Assembly (NCBI GenBank): GCA_900766185.1 | Contig: CAAFUL010000077.1 | Location: forward strand, 1 to 35,758 | DNA length: 35,758 nucleotides | Reading direction: 5' to 3' | Source: an uncultured Johnsonella sp. | GTDB taxonomy: Bacteria; Bacillota; Clostridia; Lachnospirales; Lachnospiraceae | Shown: piece after piece, positions 1-6,235 of the stretch | Numbering within the stretch: the first letter of the stretch is position 1 | How the letters are laid out: every line of letters starts with the position of its first letter | Translations under genes and position numbers: made by a program | Notes under the pieces: generated by a model | The model's input: the letters and a program-made list of their open reading frames with translations, nothing else | What the model was told of the DNA's origin: nothing | Databases searched by the model: none

Positions 1-118
1 AGGTAGTATAAGAAAAAACAATAGGGCAGGGACTGCCCGAATTAACGCCTGTGGAGATAGTAGGTTGCGAGGTCAGCGAAGCAGGAAGCCCATAGGCTTT
101 AGACTATGGGTAGTTCAC
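1..118 (+). ncRNA. Omega-RNA / right end of IS200/IS605-type element
   Basis: In this transposon family the 3' end of tnpB is also the guide (omega) RNA, which ends at the right end of the element. Two perfect hairpins are visible: GGGCAG (24-29) with CTGCCC (33-38), and CCCATAG (89-95) with CTATGGG (104-110). The block GGAAGCCC...GGGTAGTTCAC at 84-118 is the usual look of the right end of these elements, with TTCAC as the likely boundary. If so, the guide would match the host bases from about 119 onward. The exact boundary is inferred by resemblance. Confidence 0.65.
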
Positions 119-121
119 TAA
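2..121 (+). CDS. tnpB: TnpB (IS200/IS605 family) C-terminal end, partial
   Basis: The first bases hold an open frame (codons from base 2, stop at 119-121) that enters from outside the window. It contains the string GTARINACGD, which I recognise from the extreme C-terminus of many IS605-type TnpB proteins, the RNA-guided nucleases of these transposons. Only the last 39 codons are visible, so the zinc-finger and RuvC parts and any tnpA partner cannot be judged. The frame runs over the RNA hairpin at the element's right end, and the last residues look like read-through of the terminal hairpin rather than conserved protein. The true stop may be elsewhere if the gene is frameshifted or decayed. 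Family assignment is fairly sure; functionality is unknown. Confidence 0.6.
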   Translation, partial: GSIRKNNRAGTARINACGDSRLRGQRSRKPIGFRLWVVH

Positions 122-178
122 CCGGTATAAAAGTTTTTATAACACTACATCGACAAGATTTTCATAATACAGTATTCT

Positions 179-200
179 AATCGGAATCTACATTCCGATT
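179..200. repeat. Perfect 9-bp hairpin in the tnpB-pepT gap
   Basis: AATCGGAAT (179-187) and ATTCCGATT (192-200) form a perfect 9-bp stem with a 4-base loop. No U-run follows on either strand, so it is not a convincing terminator. It lies between the transposon right end and a degenerate palindromic repeat. The rest of 119-411 shows no gene. A TTGACA box at 355-360 upstream of pepT has no good -10 at normal spacing. Confidence 0.4.
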
Positions 201-214
201 ATGTAATTTCATTA

Positions 215-308
215 CAGTTCAGGTAGCTTAGATATATATGCATAATATACCAAATGAAAAATTATCTTCAGCCGTATATTATGTATATTTAACGGGCTGC
301 TGCCGGAA
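215..308. repeat. Dispersed palindromic element, copy A (degenerate)
   Basis: This segment resembles the palindrome at 23362-23467. Both start with CAGTTCAGG (here 215-223), followed by TAGATATATAT and a CATAATAT core, then a return arm containing ATATTATGTATAT (here in 274-291). In this copy the outer right arm (CCTGAACTG in the other copy) is lost or diverged. The two copies suggest a small non-coding mobile repeat of about 100 bp, with this one the more decayed. Confidence 0.55.
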
Positions 309-411
309 CCATCTTCGTCTGATTTATAAATAAAATTTAAATATTTTTAGTTTTTTGACAAAGATGAATGAACTATCCAAATTGCAACAAAATCTCAAAG
401 GAGTTTAAAAT

Positions 412-1629
412 ATGGAAAAGATAGTTGAAAGGTTTCTTTCTTACATAGCTATTGATACTATGTCAGATCCGAAATCAACCACAGTACCAAGTACCGATAT
501 CCAATTCAACCTACTTAACAAGCTCAAGGCAGAGCTTGAAGACCTCGGTTTGGAAGTAAGACTTGATAAGGAAGGATATATATATTCCACCCTCAAATCC
601 AATACTCAAAAACCGGCTCCAAGTATAGGTTTTATAGCTCATGTGGATACCAGTCCTGCATTAAAGGGCGGCTGTACCAACCCTCAGATCGTTAATTATA
701 CAGGTGGCGATATACGCTTAAATGATGAGTACAGCATTACCGAAGCAGACTTTCCCGTGCTTAAAAAATTAGTGGGAAAGACCATCATAACTACTGACGG
801 TACTACCTTACTCGGTGCAGACGATAAGGCAGGTATAGCAGAAATCATGACAGCCGTAGAATATCTTGTGGCACATCCCGAGATAGAGCATGGCGATATC
901 AAGATAGCATTCACACCTGATGAGGAAATAGGTAACGGTGCAGACTACTTTGATGTTAAGGGCTTTGGAGCTGATTTTGCTTATACTATGGACGGCAGTG
1001 AGTTGGGTGAGTTCGAGTATGAAAGCTTTAATGCCGCAGCTGCCATACTTACAGTAAAGGGTAAAAGTGTTCATCCCGGTACTGCAAAAAATGTTATGAT
1101 CAATGCTTGCTATGTGGCTATGGAGTTCAACTCCTTGCTTCCTGCCGAGCAAAGACCTGAGCATACCGAAAAAAGAGAAGGCTTCTTTATGCTTAACGAA
1201 ATGTCCGGAGACATAGAGAATGCAAAACTTGAGTATATAGTAAGAGATCATGACAGACTTAAGTTTAAGGAAAGAAAGAAACTGATGCAGTCGGCTCTTG
1301 AGTATATTAATGCAAAGCATGGCAATGTAGCAAAGCTTGAGCTTACCGATACTTATTACAATATGGGAGAGGTCGTAGAGCCTCATACCGAAATAATAGA
1401 TTTGGCAGTTAATTCCATGAAGGAAATAGGCATAGAACCTATCATACAGCCTATTCGTGGAGGTACTGACGGTTCCAAGCTTTCATTTATGGGACTTCCT
1501 TGCCCTAATATCTTCGCCGGCGGTCATAACTTCCATGGAAGATTTGAGATGGTAGCTATTGAAGATATGGTAAAAGCTGCCGATTTGATAGTTCAGATCG
1601 CTAAAAATGCTGTAAACTTAAAATACTAA
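412..1629 (+). CDS. pepT: Peptidase T (tripeptide aminopeptidase, M20B)
   Basis: Cytoplasmic dizinc aminopeptidase that removes the N-terminal residue from tripeptides at the end of protein and peptide breakdown. The 405-residue length is normal for PepT. Visible metal and catalytic residues are H77 and D79 in AHVDTSP, D137 in GADDKAG, the glutamate pair E171/E172 in PDEEIGNG, D194 in YTMDGSE, and the C-terminal GGHNFHG histidines. An AAAGGAG ribosome site at 397-403 sits 8 bases before the ATG and fixes the start. It is the only complete plus-strand gene here, stands alone, and ends at a strong bidirectional terminator facing the DUF4349 gene. In an amino-acid fermenter (see the glycine reductase operon) it would supply free amino acids; that link is inference. 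Confidence 0.96.
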   Translation: MEKIVERFLSYIAIDTMSDPKSTTVPSTDIQFNLLNKLKAELEDLGLEVRLDKEGYIYSTLKSNTQKPAPSIGFIAHVDTSPALKGGCTNPQIVNYTGGDIRLNDEYSITEADFPVLKKLVGKTIITTDGTTLLGADDKAGIAEIMTAVEYLVAHPEIEHGDIKIAFTPDEEIGNGADYFDVKGFGADFAYTMDGSELGEFEYESFNAAAAILTVKGKSVHPGTAKNVMINACYVAMEFNSLLPAEQRPEHTEKREGFFMLNEMSGDIENAKLEYIVRDHDRLKFKERKKLMQSALEYINAKHGNVAKLELTDTYYNMGEVVEPHTEIIDLAVNSMKEIGIEPIIQPIRGGTDGSKLSFMGLPCPNIFAGGHNFHGRFEMVAIEDMVKAADLIVQIAKNAVNLKY

Positions 1630-1730
1630 AAAAGCCTAGGCAATTACTTTATATTGATATCCCCTCTTTACCGGATAAGAAGTATCTGTAAAGAGGGGAT
1701 ATCATATTTTATCTGCCTAAGCATCCTTTT
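1628..1730. terminator. Bidirectional intrinsic terminator between pepT and DUF4349 gene
   Basis: A perfect 16-bp stem, GATATCCCCTCTTTAC (1656-1671) with GTAAAGAGGGGATATC (1688-1703), is enclosed by a second stem GCCTAGGCA (1634-1642) with TGCCTAAGC (1714-1722, one mismatch). A run of A at 1628-1633 and a run of T at 1727-1730 flank the structure, so it can stop transcripts from both convergent genes. Confidence 0.85.
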
Positions 1731-1841
1731 ATTATAATAAAAGTTATAACTTTTAGCTTACAACTTATTACAGTTATATTTTCGCTTGTCTTATACCTAT
1801 TTACTTTATTTAAATCTAAATTTGAAATATAAGTTTTATTC

Positions 1842-2903
1842 CTACTTATCTTCTTTCTCTATCTCAACTTCCTTATCTTTAGATTCCGTACTGTTAATTT
1901 CCTTAGTCTTATCCTTAGCTTCTGTTTTTTTGCCCTTTGTAAGTTTTGCTTTATTTTTATTTGATATTTTTATAATTATAAAGCAAATTATTGCTATTAT
2001 CAATGCAATAGGCAGTATATAAGGCAGACTTGCAAATATTATTATAAATACTTCTCCAAAGAAATATCCCGCACCTGCCATACTTGAGGCAAAGCTTTTC
2101 TGAAACTTACCCCAGTATGAATTCTCTGACAGAGTATCATACTCTTTTACTTCAGTTAAATATAGTGATACTGTAGAATATTGCACCTGATTATCGTATA
2201 ACCTAAGGCTTGACTCATAAGACTCTTTTTCGTACCTTATCTCGGATAACCTACTTTGCAGCGCTATTATGGCATCCATGCTTTCCGCCTTGGCTAGGAG
2301 GTTAAGTAAACTTTCTTCCTCTATTTGTAAAGCTTTTTTATGAGATTCTATATCCGAATACTCCAGACTTATATCTCGCACATTCTCAGTCTTTGAAGTA
2401 ACCGTTCCCAAAGTTTCCAAGTCGGTAACCAGTGCATCAAGGCTTTCCTGAGGTACTCTTATAGTGTAACTTGCACTTCTTGTATCACCTTGATAACTGT
2501 TACTGCCTTGTGGATTATAGGTATTGGAATATTCCACATAGCTGTTGTTTTTCTTTATGTAGTTATTAAGCTCCGTAGTACTTTTATCGTACTCTTTTGT
2601 AGCTACATTTAAGTCGACCGTCTTTATAAGCTTTTGCTTATAATCACCGCTTCCGGCATAATTAACCTCTGCAGGAGCATTATTTTGAGCCACATCAGCC
2701 GCTCCGACTTCATGCGAATCATAACTTGCCGCTGCGGTTTCTTCCACCACAGCCTTGGCTGCTGATCCGCTGCTGTAACCTGCCCCTGAATTATAATCGA
2801 TATATGCTTCTTTATTTCTTGCATAATTACCCAGACCGCAGGCTGCAAGAGCAAGTACTGTAAAAAGCACTGCTACCGACAATATTTTTATTCTGTTTTT
2901 CAT
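1842..2903 (-). CDS. DUF4349 family lipoprotein with C-terminal membrane anchor
   Basis: Predicted surface lipoprotein of 353 residues, function unknown. I start it at the ATG at 2903 because an AAAGGAGAG ribosome site precedes it and because it then begins with a lipoprotein signal: basic start, hydrophobic core and lipobox LAAC with C22. A low-complexity A/S/G-rich stretch follows, then the DUF4349 region with VDLNVATKEYDKS, the RVPQESLDALVTDLETLG block and a helical coiled-coil-like part near residues 195-240. One long hydrophobic segment lies near residues 277-310 and the cytoplasmic tail is very rich in K and E. An upstream in-frame ATG (2951) is less likely as it would bury the signal peptide. 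Monocistronic with its own promoter. Family call is by eye. Confidence 0.85.
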   Translation of the reverse strand: MKNRIKILSVAVLFTVLALAACGLGNYARNKEAYIDYNSGAGYSSGSAAKAVVEETAAASYDSHEVGAADVAQNNAPAEVNYAGSGDYKQKLIKTVDLNVATKEYDKSTTELNNYIKKNNSYVEYSNTYNPQGSNSYQGDTRSASYTIRVPQESLDALVTDLETLGTVTSKTENVRDISLEYSDIESHKKALQIEEESLLNLLAKAESMDAIIALQSRLSEIRYEKESYESSLRLYDNQVQYSTVSLYLTEVKEYDTLSENSYWGKFQKSFASSMAGAGYFFGEVFIIIFASLPYILPIALIIAIICFIIIKISNKNKAKLTKGKKTEAKDKTKEINSTESKDKEVEIEKEDK

Positions 2904-2977
2904 AATACTCTCCTTTCTAAAGCTAAAGTTCCTCCCATAAACTTTATGCATAAAAATACTACTATGAACTCAATTTC

Positions 2978-3006
2978 ATAATAGCATTTTTACCTTGGCT
3001 TTACAA
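2978..3006 (-). promoter_or_regulatory. Sigma-A promoter for the DUF4349 gene
   Basis: On the minus strand: -35 TTGTAA (3006-3001), a 17-base spacer, and -10 TATTAT (2983-2978) preceded by TGC, an extended -10. This puts the start about 70 bases before the chosen ATG at 2903. Confidence 0.55.
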
Positions 3007-3530
3007 TTAACTATTGCTAAAATATAATTGATTATTGATTAAGCAATAGCTATGTATAATATTTATATATTTTATCATTAGCATAATTATTCATAAGATT
3101 TCTAATAATTCTATAAGAAAGGGATGTTAGTTTCATATGGTAAAGATGATAGGACTTAAATTAATAGGATTAAGCATGAAGCCGACTTGTCATTCAATCT
3201 TACCCACAGCTTTTTAAGCTTCGTCAAATTACAGACACTTAACTATTCTTTATAGAAAAGATTAAACACTACAAAGATTGAATAACAATGTAGTGTCCTC
3301 ATTGCCTTATATAATACAGATATGAAAAAGACCCCGTCGTTTTATCTTTAGCTCTTAGTCCTTTGCTTAAAGTAGGTTCCAACTTCACTAATGGGTATGT
3401 TGCTGCATTGTTAATGCTTTAAGGCATAAAAATAATTTTAGCAGTCTGGGTGAATTTGGAAATGCTTTAACTAAAAACTAAAAATAAGGTCAAACTACAA
3501 GGTCTTTTGCTATGTATTGTAGCAACTGTT
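3007..3530. other. Gene-free, apparently decayed intergenic sequence
   Basis: No convincing gene on either strand. Small inverted repeats are present: CTATTGCT (3011-3018) with AGCAATAG (3042-3049), and ACACTACA (3266-3273) with TGTAGTGT (3289-3296). A short plus-strand frame at 3321-3422 reads as a hydrophobic, transporter-like peptide containing LSPLLKVGSNFTNGYVAALL, without a start or ribosome site; it may be debris of a membrane protein gene but is too short to prove. A 26-codon frame at 3137 is probably chance. Confidence 0.4.
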
Positions 3531-3607
3531 GATATTTACACTAATACTGTATATCCTTTTGCTATTTTAGAATATTTTTGAAATACTGTAGTATTAGTGT
3601 AAATATC
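3531..3607. repeat. 18-bp perfect inverted repeat with 41-base spacer
   Basis: GATATTTACACTAATACT (3531-3548) is exactly complementary to 3590-3607. G-U pairing could extend the RNA stem to 21 pairs. It lies 59 bases past the hcp stop codon and lacks a U-run, so it is either a 3' processing or stability structure or a tiny MITE-like element. Confidence 0.6.
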
Positions 3608-3666
3608 TCTATTCGCACATTATATTATCTTTACTGATTTATCAACTTTTTTAAAGAGCCTAAGCC

Positions 3667-5322
3667 TTATGCTACTACTTCTCCTACTCCTTCACTTTCT
3701 CCAAAGAAAAGCTTAATATCATCTTCAACGCTTCCGATTCCTGCTATACCGAAGTTCTCAACCAATACCTTAGCTACATTCGGTGAGAGGAAGGCAGGAA
3801 GTGTAGGTCCCAAGTGAATGTTCTTCACTCCAAGGTATAAAAGCGCCAGCAATACTATAACCGCCTTTTGCTCATACCATGCAATATTGTAAACTATAGG
3901 AAGCTTATTGATATCATCAAGTCCGAAAACTTCCTTTAATTTAAGAGCTATAACCGCAAGTGAGTAAGAGTCGTTACATTGCCCTGCATCAAGTACTCTC
4001 GGAATACCGCCTATATCTCCTAAAGGAAGCTTATTGTACTTAAACTTAGCGCAACCTGCCGTAAGTATAACAGTATCCTTAGGCAGAGCTTTTGCAAAAT
4101 CGGTATAGTAATTTCTTGACTTTGCACGACCGTCACAGCCGCCCATTACTATAAATCTCTTAATATCTCCGTTCTTAACTGCCGCAACTATCTTATCCGC
4201 AAGTGACAATACCTGATTATGAGCAAATCCGCCTATGATCTCTCCGCTTTCTATCTCAACCGGCGGTTTACAGGTCTTGGCAAGCTCTATGATCTCAGTA
4301 AAGTCCTTATCATCTCCTATATGCTTACAGCCCGGAAAACCTGCTGAACCTGTGGTAAAGAGTCTATGCTTATAGCTGTCCTTTGGCGGTACTATACAGT
4401 TTGTAGTCATAAGTATAGGACCGTTAAAGCTTTCAAACTCCTCTTTTTGCTTCCACCAAGCATTACCGTAGTTTCCTATAAAGTGCTTATACTTCTTAAG
4501 CTCAGGATAGTAGTTAGCCGGAAGCATCTCTGAGTGAGTATACACATCAACTCCCGTACCCTCGGTTGCCTTAAGTAAAAGCTCCATATCCCTTAAGTCA
4601 TGACCTGATATAAGTATACCCGGCTTATCGGATACTCCGATATTTACATGGCTTATCTCCGGATTACCGTAGGCAGTGGTATTAGCCTTGTCTAAAAGTG
4701 CCATACCTGCCACTCCGTACTTACCTGTCTCCAAAGTTAAGGCAACAAGCTCGTCAACACTTAAGCTATCGTCTAAAGTAGCACTAAGTGCTCTTTGTAA
4801 GAAGGCGTCAACCTCTTCATCATCCTGCATAAGTACATTGGCATGCTTTGAGTATGCTGAAAGACCCTTAAGACCGTATATTATAAGTTCTCTTAATGAT
4901 CTTACATCCTCGTTTTCCGTTGCAAGTACACCTACGCTAAGTGCCTTTACCTTATAAGTACCTCTGTTGTCGGTATCCCAGTGAGCAGCCTCCGGAAGTG
5001 TTGCCGGGCTTGATACCTGCTTTATAAGTTCTCTTCTGAGCTTAAGAGAAGCTTCTATTCTGTCCATAATTGCCACATCATCAAAATTGGCATTAGTAAT
5101 AGTTATAAATAAATTCAGTGTTATAAAATGGTTTACATCCTTGCTTACAGGCTTTCCTTCTTCTCTAAGTCTGGTAGTGATTGCAGAAAGACCCTTACTT
5201 ACATACACAAGCACATCCTGTAAACCTGCAACTTCCGGATTCTTACCGCATACACCCATCTGTGTACAACCTTTATTGCCGGCAGTTTCCTGACATTGAT
5301 AGCAAAACATCTTATTATCCAT
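3667..5322 (-). CDS. hcp: Hydroxylamine reductase / hybrid cluster protein, class I
   Basis: Cytoplasmic iron-sulfur enzyme with a hybrid Fe-S-O cluster; the family reduces hydroxylamine to ammonia and is implicated as an NO reductase in nitrosative stress. The 551-residue product has the N-terminal cubane motif C7-x2-C10-x8-C19-x5-C25, as in class I proteins, then typical hybrid-cluster blocks: THSEMLPANYYP, TTNCIVPP, GSAGFPGCKH, GGCDGRAKSRNYYTDF, TAGCAKFKYN and DAGQCNDSYS. The start at 5322 follows an AGGAGG site (5329-5334); a longer frame to 5358 has no ribosome site and puts extra residues before the conserved MFCYQC. It follows a Crp/Fnr-type regulator gene, and a class II operator-promoter lies 209 bases upstream of the ATG. 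Transcription is probably separate from the regulator gene because a terminator lies between. Confidence 0.97.
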   Translation of the reverse strand: MDNKMFCYQCQETAGNKGCTQMGVCGKNPEVAGLQDVLVYVSKGLSAITTRLREEGKPVSKDVNHFITLNLFITITNANFDDVAIMDRIEASLKLRRELIKQVSSPATLPEAAHWDTDNRGTYKVKALSVGVLATENEDVRSLRELIIYGLKGLSAYSKHANVLMQDDEEVDAFLQRALSATLDDSLSVDELVALTLETGKYGVAGMALLDKANTTAYGNPEISHVNIGVSDKPGILISGHDLRDMELLLKATEGTGVDVYTHSEMLPANYYPELKKYKHFIGNYGNAWWKQKEEFESFNGPILMTTNCIVPPKDSYKHRLFTTGSAGFPGCKHIGDDKDFTEIIELAKTCKPPVEIESGEIIGGFAHNQVLSLADKIVAAVKNGDIKRFIVMGGCDGRAKSRNYYTDFAKALPKDTVILTAGCAKFKYNKLPLGDIGGIPRVLDAGQCNDSYSLAVIALKLKEVFGLDDINKLPIVYNIAWYEQKAVIVLLALLYLGVKNIHLGPTLPAFLSPNVAKVLVENFGIAGIGSVEDDIKLFFGESEGVGEVVA

Positions 5323-5481
5323 ATTGAACCTCCTTGTCTTACAGTAGCTTAAAATCATATACTTTTTACCATATGAGCAAGTCTAAAGCAGTACGGTGTT
5401 TCTTAAATAGGCTAATATCATAGGCAACTAAGCCGAATGTTATTTGCAAAAACCATACTTTAATTTTAGTGAGCTATATAT

Positions 5482-5524
5482 AAAAAGCCTCTTACTTATC
5501 TAATGATAGCAAAAGGCTTTTTTT
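5482..5524. terminator. Bidirectional terminator after the Crp/Fnr gene, overlapping the hcp promoter
   Basis: AAAAAGCCT (5482-5490) pairs with AGGCTTTTT (5514-5522); the flanking A and T runs make it usable in both directions. On the minus strand it would end the glnN-regulator transcript. The proposed hcp -10 and start site lie in its loop, so hcp transcripts starting near 5496 carry only one arm and cannot form the hairpin. Confidence 0.75.
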
Positions 5525-5544
5525 ATTTCCGTAACTTGTGTTAC
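5503..5544 (-). promoter_or_regulatory. HcpR-type operator and class II promoter for hcp
   Basis: The perfect palindrome GTAAC-TTGT-GTTAC (5531-5544) matches the GTAACnnnnGTTAC form I recall being reported for clostridial HcpR sites. Its centre (5537.5) is 29.5 bases from the first base of a minus-strand TATCAT -10 (5508-5503), which places the operator at -41.5, the classical class II activator position. Predicted start near 5496. The same spacing occurs at 32232-32273. The call rests on sequence alone. Confidence 0.7.
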
Positions 5545-5549
5545 CATAC

Positions 5550-6230
5550 TTATAAATTTTCTAAAGCTTTAATATTTTTTATAATAATATGTTTTTTATC
5601 AATCTCTATAATACCCTCTTCCTGCATCTTCATAAGTTCTCTTGAGAGCGAAGGTCTGGCAGTATTAAGAAGATCCGCCATCTCTTCCCTGCCAAGCCCC
5701 GATATGCATCTTTTATCCCTATCCATATTTTGAATAAGAAACATGGCGATTTTTTGCCTTAGACTTGAGCAAGAAAGTATCTGCACTTTTCTGTTAAGAT
5801 AATAGTTCTTAAAGGCAAGGTCGGAGAGCATATTTCCCAAAAATACCTTATGATAATCTTTACCTTCTTTAGAGCCTTCAAAAAGATAATCTTTAGATAT
5901 TTTCAAAAGCTTTACCTTGGAAGCCGCCTTGGCATAATGCTCATAGCCCTTATTTTCAAGAAAAAGAAACACCTCACCGAATATAGCACCGACAGTATTG
6001 AATATAGCTACTATACTTCTTTTACCGTCCATAGAATCACGGCAAATGCTGACCGCTCCGTCTATAAGCACATTAATATGCTTTGCCTTATCTCCGACAT
6101 GGAAGATAGTTTCATCTTTTTCAAATTCTTCTATATTAAAATCAATACTTTTTAAGCAAGTTAATATCTCTTCTTCATTAAGCCCTATAAATAATTTTGT
6201 ATTTTTTAATTTTTGTGCTATTTCCCTCAT
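5550..6230 (-). CDS. hcpR: Crp/Fnr-family transcription regulator, HcpR-like
   Basis: Probable nitrosative-stress activator of hcp. The 226 residues comprise a cyclic-nucleotide-binding-like beta barrel (about 10-125, with HVGDKAKHINVLIDGAVSI), a dimer helix, and a Crp-type winged helix-turn-helix (about 155-215) with recognition segment GREEMADLLNTARPSLSREL. No FNR-like N-terminal cysteine cluster is present, consistent with HcpR proteins, some of which sense NO through bound haem. It starts 5 bases after glnN and has no clear ribosome site, so translation may be coupled to glnN. The downstream gene is hcp. The HcpR name rests on this neighbourhood and on two GTAACnnnnGTTAC operators in the window; other Crp/Fnr subfamilies are possible. 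Confidence 0.75.
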   Translation of the reverse strand: MREIAQKLKNTKLFIGLNEEEILTCLKSIDFNIEEFEKDETIFHVGDKAKHINVLIDGAVSICRDSMDGKRSIVAIFNTVGAIFGEVFLFLENKGYEHYAKAASKVKLLKISKDYLFEGSKEGKDYHKVFLGNMLSDLAFKNYYLNRKVQILSCSSLRQKIAMFLIQNMDRDKRCISGLGREEMADLLNTARPSLSRELMKMQEEGIIEIDKKHIIIKNIKALENL

Positions 6231-6235
6231 AATAT

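Noticed and set aside
355..360. TTGACA as pepT -35 box
   Set aside because: At 16-18 bases downstream there is only CAAATT-like sequence, so a promoter cannot be supported.
3137..3217. 26-codon plus-strand frame after AAAGGG
   Set aside because: Very short, no recognisable features, and spacing from the purine-rich stretch is poor; probably chance.
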